Part shown: piece by piece, positions 1 to 5,186 of the stretch
Layout of the letters: each line of letters opens with the position of its first letter
Position numbering within the stretch: the stretch's first letter is position 1
Assembly: GCA_021790955.1 (NCBI GenBank)
Contig: JAJYFI010000135.1
Span: forward strand, 1 to 5,186
Source of the DNA: a bacterium
Lineage (GTDB): Bacteria; Elusimicrobiota; Elusimicrobia; UBA1565; UBA9628
DNA: 5,186 bases
Reading direction: 5' to 3'
The notes under the pieces: model-generated
Told to the model about the DNA's origin: nothing
Databases searched by the model: none
Seen by the model: the letters and a program-made list of their open reading frames with translations, nothing else
Program-made: the position numbers and the translations under genes

Positions 1-2
1 GG

Positions 3-155
3 CGGGTGCTCGGCGAAGGCCAGCCCAAGTATCTGAATACCCGGGATACGGCGCTCTTCCACAAGGGGGAAACCCTCTTCGGCTTCCACCGCGCCAAGGC
101 CGGCGCGGGCCGCCTCGATCTTGCCGGCATGCTCCTGCTCGGCACCCTTGCCTAA
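3..155 (+). CDS. dnaG: DNA primase (DnaG) fragment, cut by the window start and missing TOPRIM; probably a pseudogene
   Basis: The frame is open from base 3 to a TAA at 153-155 and gives 50 residues. Residues 1-32 carry the DnaG signature RVLG, PKYLN, TALFHKG, then LFGFHRAK. In intact primases this stretch lies in the RNA polymerase domain just before the TOPRIM fold (E. coli has PKYLNSPET, IFHKG and LYGLYEA in this order). DnaG synthesises RNA primers at the replication fork. The next landmark should be a VEGYxD motif with the metal-binding glutamate. Here the frame instead continues with 18 residues I do not recognise (99-152, ending LLLGTLA) and stops. Neither other forward frame across 99-170 supplies EGYxD, so a simple frameshift does not explain the loss. 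Without TOPRIM and the C-terminal helicase-binding part the product could not prime. The fragment is GC-rich like the lpx genes and unlike the gene that follows. The DnaG match rests on remembered family sequence; the C-terminal break is directly visible. Confidence 0.72.
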   Translation, partial: RVLGEGQPKYLNTRDTALFHKGETLFGFHRAKAGAGRLDLAGMLLLGTLA

Positions 156-167
156 GTTCTACTTTTC

Positions 168-1100
168 TTGCTTCTTGGGAATGATGCTGCGGCTTGGAAA
201 ACGGGGCTAGGGGTAGTGGTACGGGACCTGGACGATGTCCCGCTAGCCGATTATGCGGGATATAAGAAAAAACTCTACCAGGGATTGGTCATTCATACGA
301 CGAGAGGCTGCGTCCGCCGATGCGTATTTTGCTCTGATTGGCGCGGTATGAATTTCCGACGCATGAGCCCGCGGCGCGTCTTTGACGAAATGCGGCATCA
401 GTCTGCGCTCAATCCGGAAATAAAAAAATACATGTTCGGCGACTCGTTATTAAACAGCTCCATCAAGGATTTGTCCGCGCTATGCGAGCATTTGATCGGA
501 GCCGAACTGGGCGTGTCGTGGGGTGGGTATGCGATTGTGCGTCCCGAGATGGGCGGAGGGCTCCTTGAAAGGATGCGGCGCGCCGGGTGTTCGGCTCTTA
601 TATATGGTATCGAGACAGGATCTGCCAAAATTTCGAGTGATATGAATAAGAATGTTCTTCCCGAAACTAACGCGCTCGTGCTGCGCGAGACAAGCAGAGC
701 AGGCCTCGCGGCGTCGACTGGCTGGATGGTGGGATTTCCTACCGAAACACAGAAAGAATTCAGGGAATCGCTCGATTTTCTTGAGGCGAATCATTCGTTT
801 CTGGCGTATCTAGGCATCTCGCTGGTTTCCATTCACGAAATGAGTTCGGAAAACATGTTATGCAAATATAATATCGAGAACACTCATCGTTTTTACTGGA
901 AAACCAGGGACGGAAGCAACACATTCCCCATCCGTGTCGCCCGCGCAAAAGAGACGGCTTACCGGTGTCTCGATCTGGGGATACCATTCGGTTTGGAAGG
1001 AAAGGCTTTCATACGTTCCTCAAAGGAGGTTGACGCATACTTTGAATTGTGGCTTGAGGATTGGGCGCAGTGGGAGAAAGGTGGATCCGGAAGGAATTGA
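168..1100 (+). CDS. Radical SAM protein lacking its N-terminal cobalamin-binding domain (5'-truncated, low GC)
   Basis: The 310-residue product has the [4Fe-4S]/SAM cluster motif CxxxCxxC at Cys48, Cys52 and Cys55 (RGCVRRCVFC). Further radical SAM landmarks are FGDSLLN (90-96), WGGYAIVRPEM (118-128), YGIETGS (146-152) followed by MNKN, and GWMVGFPTET (185-194). The opening residues, with DLDDVPLADY at 20-29, match the linker that in B12-binding-domain/radical SAM proteins joins the cobalamin domain to the SAM barrel. The protein thus starts where the second half of such an enzyme would, with roughly 150-200 residues missing. The only start upstream of the core is a TTG at 168 with a pyrimidine-rich leader (156-175) and no Shine-Dalgarno sequence, so independent translation is doubtful. 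GC is low: hand counts of three 60-base lines (421, 601, 841) give 42, 35 and 33 percent, against 67-80 percent in lines at 3001 and 1681. Foreign origin is inferred. Family members modify diverse substrates, so none is assigned. It could be a remnant or a catalytic fragment. Confidence 0.85.
   Translation: MLLGNDAAAWKTGLGVVVRDLDDVPLADYAGYKKKLYQGLVIHTTRGCVRRCVFCSDWRGMNFRRMSPRRVFDEMRHQSALNPEIKKYMFGDSLLNSSIKDLSALCEHLIGAELGVSWGGYAIVRPEMGGGLLERMRRAGCSALIYGIETGSAKISSDMNKNVLPETNALVLRETSRAGLAASTGWMVGFPTETQKEFRESLDFLEANHSFLAYLGISLVSIHEMSSENMLCKYNIENTHRFYWKTRDGSNTFPIRVARAKETAYRCLDLGIPFGLEGKAFIRSSKEVDAYFELWLEDWAQWEKGGSGRN
1089..1095 (+). promoter_or_regulatory. Ribosome binding site for lpxI
   Basis: GGAAGGA lies 8 bases before the GTG at 1104, inside the last codons of the radical SAM gene. 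It supports the GTG as the lpxI start and suggests that lpxI is translated from its own site. Confidence 0.6.
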
Positions 1101-1103
1101 TCC

Positions 1104-1949
1104 GTGCCTGAAAAGATCGGCCTGATCGCCGGCTCGGGGCGCTTTCCGATCCTGGTCGCGCGGAAAGCCAAGCGCCTGGGTGTCGAGATCGTGGCGCTCG
1201 GCATCAAGGGAGTCACCGACGGCGCCTTGGAGGCGATCGCGGGGCCGGTGCGCTACTTCAGGCTGGGGGAGATCGCCAAGCCCATCGAATTTCTCAAGGA
1301 TTCCGGCGCGCGGAAGGCCGTGATGGCCGGCAAGGTCGAGCATGCCTCGCTTTTCGGGGGGGTACTCCCCGATTGGAGGGCGGTGAAGCTCCTGGCCTCG
1401 CTTCCCGACCGCAGGACCGACACGATCCTGAGAGCCGTGGCGGAGGAGTTCGCCAAGGAGGGAATCGAACTGCTCTCCTCGGCGGGCTGGCTCGGGCATC
1501 TGCTGGCCACGGAGGGAATCCTAAGTCGGCGCAAGCCCTCCTCGCAGGAGGAGCGGGACCTCCAACTGGGCTGGCGGGCGGCGAAGGCGATCTCCGGCCT
1601 CGACATCGGCCAGACGGTCGTCGTCCAGGAGGGCGCCGTGGTCGCGGTCGAGGCCGTCGAGGGGACCGACGCGGCGATTCGCCGGGCGGCGAAGATCGTC
1701 AGGGACCGCGGCGGGGAGGCCCGGCTCCGCGTCGCCAAGGTCGCCAAGCCCCGCCAGGATTTCCGCTTCGATCTGCCGGTCGTGGGCCTCGACTCGCTCA
1801 AGGTTTTCTCGGAATGCGGCGTGGCCGCGCTTGCCGTCGAGGCGGGCGCGACTCTTCTCTTCGACCGGGAGGAGTTCCTCAAGGAGGCCGACCGCCTCAA
1901 GATCGCCATCCGGAGCATGAAGGAGGGAGATTCGCGCCATGGCTTCTAA
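1104..1949 (+). CDS. lpxI: UDP-2,3-diacylglucosamine pyrophosphatase LpxI
   Basis: LpxI hydrolyses UDP-2,3-diacylglucosamine to lipid X (2,3-diacylglucosamine 1-phosphate) and UMP, the fourth step of lipid A synthesis, at the cytoplasmic face of the inner membrane. It replaces the unrelated LpxH of enteric bacteria. The 281-residue product is close to the length of Caulobacter LpxI. It opens with KIGLIAGSGRFP (4-15), the typical N-terminal glycine-rich motif of the LpxI/DUF1009 family. Next come AGKVEH (75-80), GWLGHLLATEGIL (128-140) and the C-terminal signature KPRQDFRFDLPVVG (215-228). Family work places an essential aspartate in this last motif; Asp219 and Asp223 are the candidates here. 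The GTG start has a ribosome site 8 bases upstream, and the first residues already belong to the conserved motif, so no earlier start is needed. The stop lies 11 bases inside the next gene. Many relatives have lpxA immediately upstream, but here the radical SAM fragment takes that place. Confidence 0.95.
   Translation: MPEKIGLIAGSGRFPILVARKAKRLGVEIVALGIKGVTDGALEAIAGPVRYFRLGEIAKPIEFLKDSGARKAVMAGKVEHASLFGGVLPDWRAVKLLASLPDRRTDTILRAVAEEFAKEGIELLSSAGWLGHLLATEGILSRRKPSSQEERDLQLGWRAAKAISGLDIGQTVVVQEGAVVAVEAVEGTDAAIRRAAKIVRDRGGEARLRVAKVAKPRQDFRFDLPVVGLDSLKVFSECGVAALAVEAGATLLFDREEFLKEADRLKIAIRSMKEGDSRHGF
1921..1928 (+). promoter_or_regulatory. Ribosome binding site for the Gfo/Idh gene
   Basis: AGGAGGGA lies within the final lpxI codons, 10 bases before the ATG at 1939. 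It supports that start and the 11-base overlap with lpxI. Confidence 0.6.
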
Positions 1950-2904
1950 AATCAAGGTGGGCGTGATCGGCGTGGGCAGCATGGGGCGCCATCATACGAG
2001 GGTCCTAAGCCAACTCCCCGAGGCGGAGCTGGTCGGCGTCTCCGATCTCAAGTACTGGCGGGCCAAGGCCGCCTCCTGGCGCTACGGGGGCAAGGCTTTC
2101 CGCGATTACCGCGATCTCCTCGCCGCCGTCCAAGCGGTCGTGATCGCGGTCCCGACCGCCGGCCATTTCCCGATCGGGAGGGAGGCCTTGGAGCGCGGCG
2201 TCCATTGCCTCATCGAAAAGCCCCTCGCCCGCGGCGTGGAGGAGGCCCGGGAGCTCCTCAGGATTTCCGAGGAGAAGGGCCTCGTGCTGCAGGTCGGGCA
2301 CATCGAGCGCTTCAACCCCGCGGTGCTCGCCGCGACCGCCCACATCCGCCAGCCGAAATTCATCACGGTCGAGCGCCTGGGGCCCTACGATCCCCGCATG
2401 GCCAACATCGGGGTCGTGATGGACCTCATGATCCACGACCTCGACATCCTGCTGACCCTGGTCGCACGCCCGGTCCTGTCGCTGGAGGCCCTGGGGGCGA
2501 AGCTTCTCTCCGAGCATGAGGATATCGCGAACGTGCGGCTGCGCTTCGAGGGGGGCGCCGTCGCCGACGTGACCGCGAGCCGGGTCTCCCTCCAGAAATC
2601 GCGCAAGATGCGCATCTTCCAGGAGGACAGCTACCTCTCGCTCGACTACCTCAACACCTCGCTCAAGATCTACCGGAAGAAATCCCCCATCGTGAAGAGC
2701 CTCTCCGACATCGAGTCCGTGCGGCCCGACTTCCCGAAGACGGAGCCTCTCAAAAACGAGCATCTCCATTGGCTCGACTGCATCCGCAACGAGAAAAAGC
2801 CGTGGGCGAGCGCCGAGCACGGGATGGAGGCGCTCAAGCTCGCGGTCAAGGTCCTCGAGGAGATCCGTCGTTATGACGTGGCCCATCCATCAGCCGTCGC
2901 ATGA
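1939..2904 (+). CDS. Gfo/Idh/MocA-family NAD(P)-dependent oxidoreductase, probably acting on a UDP-sugar
   Basis: The product has 321 residues, a usual length for the family. It opens with a Rossmann dinucleotide motif, GVIGVGSMG (8-16), followed by RHH. The family EKP motif is at 93-95, with Lys94 the likely catalytic lysine. GHIERFNP (120-127) begins the C-terminal substrate domain, and MDLMIHDLD (161-169) corresponds to the conserved D-x-x-x-H-x-x-D element, with His166 the probable acid/base residue. Such enzymes oxidise or reduce a sugar hydroxyl with NAD(P). The gene overlaps lpxI by 11 bases and lpxB by 4, so it is built into the lipid A operon. A Gfo/Idh gene in this position recurs in other bacteria. 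In Acidithiobacillus, GnnA of this superfamily oxidises UDP-GlcNAc at C3 so that the aminotransferase GnnB can make the 3-amino sugar used for amide-linked lipid A. That role is possible here, but no aminotransferase is in the window, so I leave the symbol blank. Confidence 0.9.
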   Translation: MASKIKVGVIGVGSMGRHHTRVLSQLPEAELVGVSDLKYWRAKAASWRYGGKAFRDYRDLLAAVQAVVIAVPTAGHFPIGREALERGVHCLIEKPLARGVEEARELLRISEEKGLVLQVGHIERFNPAVLAATAHIRQPKFITVERLGPYDPRMANIGVVMDLMIHDLDILLTLVARPVLSLEALGAKLLSEHEDIANVRLRFEGGAVADVTASRVSLQKSRKMRIFQEDSYLSLDYLNTSLKIYRKKSPIVKSLSDIESVRPDFPKTEPLKNEHLHWLDCIRNEKKPWASAEHGMEALKLAVKVLEEIRRYDVAHPSAVA

Positions 2905-3995
2905 CGTTCCTGATCGTCGCCGGAGATCCTTCCGGGGACATGCGCGCCGCGGAGCTGGCGGGCGCCCTTAAGAAGAAGAGCCCCGGCCTTCGAATCGCCG
3001 CCGTGGGGGGCGGGCGTTTAAGGGAAGTCGCGGACGAATTTATCGAGGACCTCGCCGGCCGGGGGATCGTCGGGTTTTGGGAGCCTTTGAGGCATCTGCG
3101 GTTCCTCCGGGGGCTGCTGCGAAGGATCGACGGCCGCCTTGCCTCCTCCGTCGACGGCCTGATCGTGGTCGATTACTACGGATTCAACCGCCGGGTGCTC
3201 GAGATCGCCCGCCGTCGCGGGATTCCCTCCTATTACTACGTGTGCCCCCAGGTCTGGGCGAGCCGCCCCGGCCGCGTCGCCGTCTTAAAACGCCTCGTGC
3301 GAAAAGCCCTGGTGCTTTTCCCTTTCGAGGAGGAGCTCTACCGCAAAGCCGGCCTTCCCGCGACGTTCGTGGGGCATCCCCTGGCCGAGTCGCTGCCCGC
3401 CCCTCGCCTTGCCCGCGACGGCGGCCCTCCCAGGGTCGGGATGCTGCCCGGGAGCCGCGGCTCGGAGCTCTCGCGCCATCTTCCCCTTTTCCTTGAGGCC
3501 TTCAAGCTTTTGCGCGAGGATTTCCCCGACGCCGAGGGGGTGGTCGTCGCCTCCGGGCATTTGCCGGCCGAAAGCTTCGAGGCGGCACGCGCCGTCGAGG
3601 GCGTTCGCGTTGAATCCGATCCCGACTACGCTCTTCGAAGCGGCCTCGACGTGGCCATCACGGCCTCCGGCACGGCGACTCTCGAGAACGCGCTTTTGGG
3701 CGTCCCGATGGTGGTCGTCTACCGGATGTCCTGGCCGACCTATTGGGCGGCGCGGGCGCTCATCCGAGTTCCCTACATCGCGATGGCGAACATCCTGGCG
3801 GGGCGCCGCCTCGTCCCGGAGCTCATCCAGGCGGACGCGACGCCGGAGAAGATCGCGGACGCCGCCGCGGCGTTCTTGGGAGACCCTGCCGCGGCTTCCC
3901 GCCTTCGCCGGGAACTCTCGTCGCTGCGCGCCCTCTTGAGCCGTCCGGGAGCCGCGTCTCGCGCCGCGGACGAAATTTTGGGAGACTATCGGTAA
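2901..3995 (+). CDS. lpxB: Lipid A disaccharide synthase LpxB
   Basis: LpxB is a GT19 glycosyltransferase. It joins lipid X, made by LpxI, to UDP-2,3-diacylglucosamine, forming the beta-1,6 lipid A disaccharide and releasing UDP on the inner face of the cytoplasmic membrane. The 364 residues compare with 382 in E. coli. Landmarks in order are AGDPSGD (7-13), VVDYYGFN (89-96), CPQVWA (115-120), LFPFEEELY (139-147), FVGHPLAE (156-163), LPGSRGSE (182-189), SGTATLE (256-262), VVYRM (272-276) and ANILAGRRLVPELIQ (296-310). Asp91 aligns with essential Asp98 of E. coli. Some normally steady positions differ: the usual glutamate of AGExSGD is Asp9, the second aspartate of DAPDFN is Gly94, and the proline before Asn297 is alanine. 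All other sugar-nucleotide-binding motifs are present, so I expect an active enzyme. The start codon overlaps the previous stop as ATGA, with no clear Shine-Dalgarno sequence, which suggests translational coupling. Confidence 0.96.
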   Translation: MTFLIVAGDPSGDMRAAELAGALKKKSPGLRIAAVGGGRLREVADEFIEDLAGRGIVGFWEPLRHLRFLRGLLRRIDGRLASSVDGLIVVDYYGFNRRVLEIARRRGIPSYYYVCPQVWASRPGRVAVLKRLVRKALVLFPFEEELYRKAGLPATFVGHPLAESLPAPRLARDGGPPRVGMLPGSRGSELSRHLPLFLEAFKLLREDFPDAEGVVVASGHLPAESFEAARAVEGVRVESDPDYALRSGLDVAITASGTATLENALLGVPMVVVYRMSWPTYWAARALIRVPYIAMANILAGRRLVPELIQADATPEKIADAAAAFLGDPAAASRLRRELSSLRALLSRPGAASRAADEILGDYR

Positions 3996-3996
3996 G

Positions 3997-4713
3997 ATGA
4001 CGACCTTGTGGGCTCTCGCCTGGGCCTCGGCCGCCGCGGCCTACGCCGGGGGATCGTATCTCCTCAGGGGCCGCGAATTGGGCCGGGAGCGCATGGAGAA
4101 CATCGCGCTCCTGCGCGCGGGCATCCTCATCGCCGTCTCCTTCACCGAGGTGTTCCCCGAGGCGTGGCGATCGGGGCCCATGCTTGCGGGTTGGGGCGCG
4201 CTCGCGGCGTTCATCCTTCTTTTCGCGGCGAGCCGGCTGACGCTGTGGGACGTCTGCCCCGAGTATCTCGATCATTGCGCCGCCCATCATGTGGGCCCCG
4301 TCATGTTCGCGGCGTTGACCGCCCATTCCCTCATCGACGGGATCAATCTCGCCGCGGCCTTCGCGGCGGGAGCGGGGGCCGGGCTCGCGGTGGGCGCGGC
4401 GCTCATCCTGCACAAGTTCGCGGACGGCTTCGCCCTCGCGAGCATCCTCATCTCAAGCGCGTGGGAGCGCGGGCGGCGCTTGGCGCTGCTCCTCATGGCC
4501 TTGGGAACGCCTTTGGGATGTTGGGCGGGACGCCAGGGCCTCCTGCGGGGCGGGTCGGCCGAGGCGATCTTGCTCGGGTTCGCCGCGGGATCCTTCGTCT
4601 ACCTCGGGGCGAGCGACCTGATCCCCTACGTCCACCGGCGCGAACCACGCTCGGGCCTCGTCTATTTCGGGATCGGCCTCGGGGTGATGCTGGCCTTCGG
4701 GGCGCTTCGCTGA
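3997..4713 (+). CDS. ZIP-family divalent metal transporter
   Basis: The 238-residue product is almost entirely hydrophobic, with about eight predicted membrane segments (near 3-22, 36-56, 61-80, 102-125, 129-152, 161-178, 188-211 and 220-237), the ZIP topology. The metal-site helices are recognisable: HSLIDGIN (110-117) in TM4 and HKFADGFAL (139-147) in TM5. His110, Asp114, Asn117, His139 and Asp143 are likely ligands, and Asp143 replaces the glutamate of the common HxxPEG motif. FTEVFPEA (49-56) in TM2 is also family-typical. ZIP proteins bring zinc, iron or manganese into the cytoplasm; the metal cannot be read from sequence. The loop before TM4 has DVCPEYLDHCAAHH (85-98), with two cysteines and three histidines that could bind metal. 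The ATG is one base after the lpxB stop, so the two are probably cotranscribed. A second frame is open along the same DNA, but it is a high-GC shadow; this one has the motifs and the membrane pattern. Confidence 0.88.
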   Translation: MTTLWALAWASAAAAYAGGSYLLRGRELGRERMENIALLRAGILIAVSFTEVFPEAWRSGPMLAGWGALAAFILLFAASRLTLWDVCPEYLDHCAAHHVGPVMFAALTAHSLIDGINLAAAFAAGAGAGLAVGAALILHKFADGFALASILISSAWERGRRLALLLMALGTPLGCWAGRQGLLRGGSAEAILLGFAAGSFVYLGASDLIPYVHRREPRSGLVYFGIGLGVMLAFGALR

Positions 4714-4723
4714 GAAGCCGATC

Positions 4724-5186
4724 ATGAGCAAGGAGGAGCTTCTCAAGGACTTCGCGGCCTACGCGCCGCACGCGGATTCGGCCTTCCTCGCGAAGGCCTA
4801 CGACTTCGCGGTTCAGGCCCACCTCCATCAATCCCGCGCCTCGGGGGAGCATTACTTCGGCCACTGCGAGGCGGTGGCGCTGATGCTGCTGGAGTGGAAG
4901 ATGGACCTGCCGACGATCGCGGCCGGGCTCCTCCATGACGTCCTTGAGGATACGCCCGTGACGGCCGAGGAGCTCTCGGCCGATTTCGGCCCCGAGGTGA
5001 CGCGCCTCGTCCAAGGGGTCACCAAGATCGCGACCCTCAAGTTCCCCTCCCGCGTCGAGGCCCAGGCGGAGAACTGGAGACGGATGCTCTTGGCGACCGC
5101 CGAGGACATCCGCGTCATCCTCATCAAGCTCGCCGACCGCCTCCACAACATGCGCACGATCAACTTTCTCGACTATGAGCGGCAGC
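4724..5186 (+). CDS. RelA/SpoT-family (p)ppGpp synthetase/hydrolase, N-terminal HD domain (partial at 3' end)
   Basis: From the ATG at 4724 the frame stays open to the window end, giving 154 residues of a protein that is usually about 700 long. They cover most of the N-terminal HD hydrolase domain, which removes pyrophosphate from ppGpp and pppGpp in the stringent response. Visible residues are Arg38 and SGE (40-42), His47, then GLLHDVLEDT (68-77) with His71-Asp72 and Glu75-Asp76, GVTKI (98-102), and KLADRLHNMRT (135-145) with Asp138 and Asn142. Spacing matches the Streptococcus Rel hydrolase site (Arg44, His53, His77, Asp78, Asp144, Asn148) with a constant offset of six, so hydrolysis is very likely intact. 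Cys48 replaces the proline usual after the first metal-binding histidine. The synthetase, TGS and ACT parts lie beyond the window, so a bifunctional Rel/SpoT enzyme and a short hydrolase cannot be separated. The gene follows the transporter by 10 bases, with only a weak GAGAAG site ahead of the start. Confidence 0.9.
   Translation, partial: MSKEELLKDFAAYAPHADSAFLAKAYDFAVQAHLHQSRASGEHYFGHCEAVALMLLEWKMDLPTIAAGLLHDVLEDTPVTAEELSADFGPEVTRLVQGVTKIATLKFPSRVEAQAENWRRMLLATAEDIRVILIKLADRLHNMRTINFLDYERQ

Noticed and set aside
99..170. The possibility that a frameshift hides the rest of DnaG in another frame.
   Set aside because: Reading the other two forward frames by eye gives no EGYxD or other TOPRIM motif, and the DNA soon changes to low-GC radical SAM sequence.
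845..872. A perfect TATAAT at 867-872 with a weak TTCGGA 16 bases upstream, resembling a sigma-70 promoter inside the radical SAM gene.
   Set aside because: The -35 box matches the consensus at only three positions and the site lies in AT-rich coding DNA, where a chance TATAAT is likely. It could drive lpxI, but nothing else supports it.
1084..1104. A short direct repeat, GATCCG at 1084-1089 and 1099-1104, at the right edge of the low-GC island; considered as a target-site duplication.
   Set aside because: The two copies are only 15 bases apart on the same side of the island, and no matching copy is seen at the left edge.
1354..1372. A strong GC hairpin within lpxI (8-pair stem including one G-T pair, 3-base loop).
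   Set aside because: It lies inside conserved coding sequence with no T-run after it, so it does not look like a terminator.
1373..1966. Long open frames overlapping lpxI, the oxidoreductase, lpxB and the ZIP gene in other frames and on the minus strand.
   Set aside because: They are rich in Arg, Gly and Pro or Ser, with no recognisable motifs, as expected of shadow frames in high-GC genes. Each overlaps a gene with clear family motifs.

Overview
The window is GC-rich, coding-dense DNA from a Gram-negative bacterium. It carries two dedicated lipid A genes, lpxI and lpxB, so the organism makes lipopolysaccharide. Use of LpxI rather than LpxH, and the order lpxI - Gfo/Idh oxidoreductase - lpxB, fit deltaproteobacteria-like or related GC-rich lineages rather than enteric gammaproteobacteria. 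I cannot name the organism more precisely from the sequence.

Region 1 (1-155) is the end of a reading frame that matches the part of DNA primase DnaG just before its TOPRIM core. It then runs about 18 unrecognised residues and stops, so the catalytic TOPRIM motifs are absent. Region 2 (156-1100) is a radical SAM gene of clearly lower GC. It begins at the linker that normally follows a cobalamin-binding domain, so it looks 5'-truncated. The junction between these two broken genes is the most unusual thing in the window. It may be a real rearrangement with horizontal transfer, or an assembly chimera.

Region 3 (1104-4713) is a tight co-directional block: lpxI (UDP-2,3-diacylglucosamine pyrophosphatase), a Gfo/Idh/MocA oxidoreductase, lpxB (lipid A disaccharide synthase) and a ZIP-family metal transporter. 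lpxI and the oxidoreductase overlap by 11 nt, the oxidoreductase and lpxB overlap in ATGA, and the transporter starts 1 nt after lpxB stops. LpxI makes lipid X, and LpxB joins lipid X to UDP-2,3-diacylglucosamine to form the lipid A disaccharide. The oxidoreductase between them probably acts on a UDP-sugar, possibly in the manner of GnnA. Region 4 (4724-5186) is the start of a RelA/SpoT-family (p)ppGpp enzyme with an intact HD hydrolase site, cut off by the window end.

All genes are on the + strand. No RNA gene, CRISPR array, insertion sequence, attachment site or convincing intrinsic terminator was found, and no gap without a gene exceeds about 15 bases. Apart from the region 1/2 junction, the contents are recognisable known families; I see no convincing new multi-gene system.
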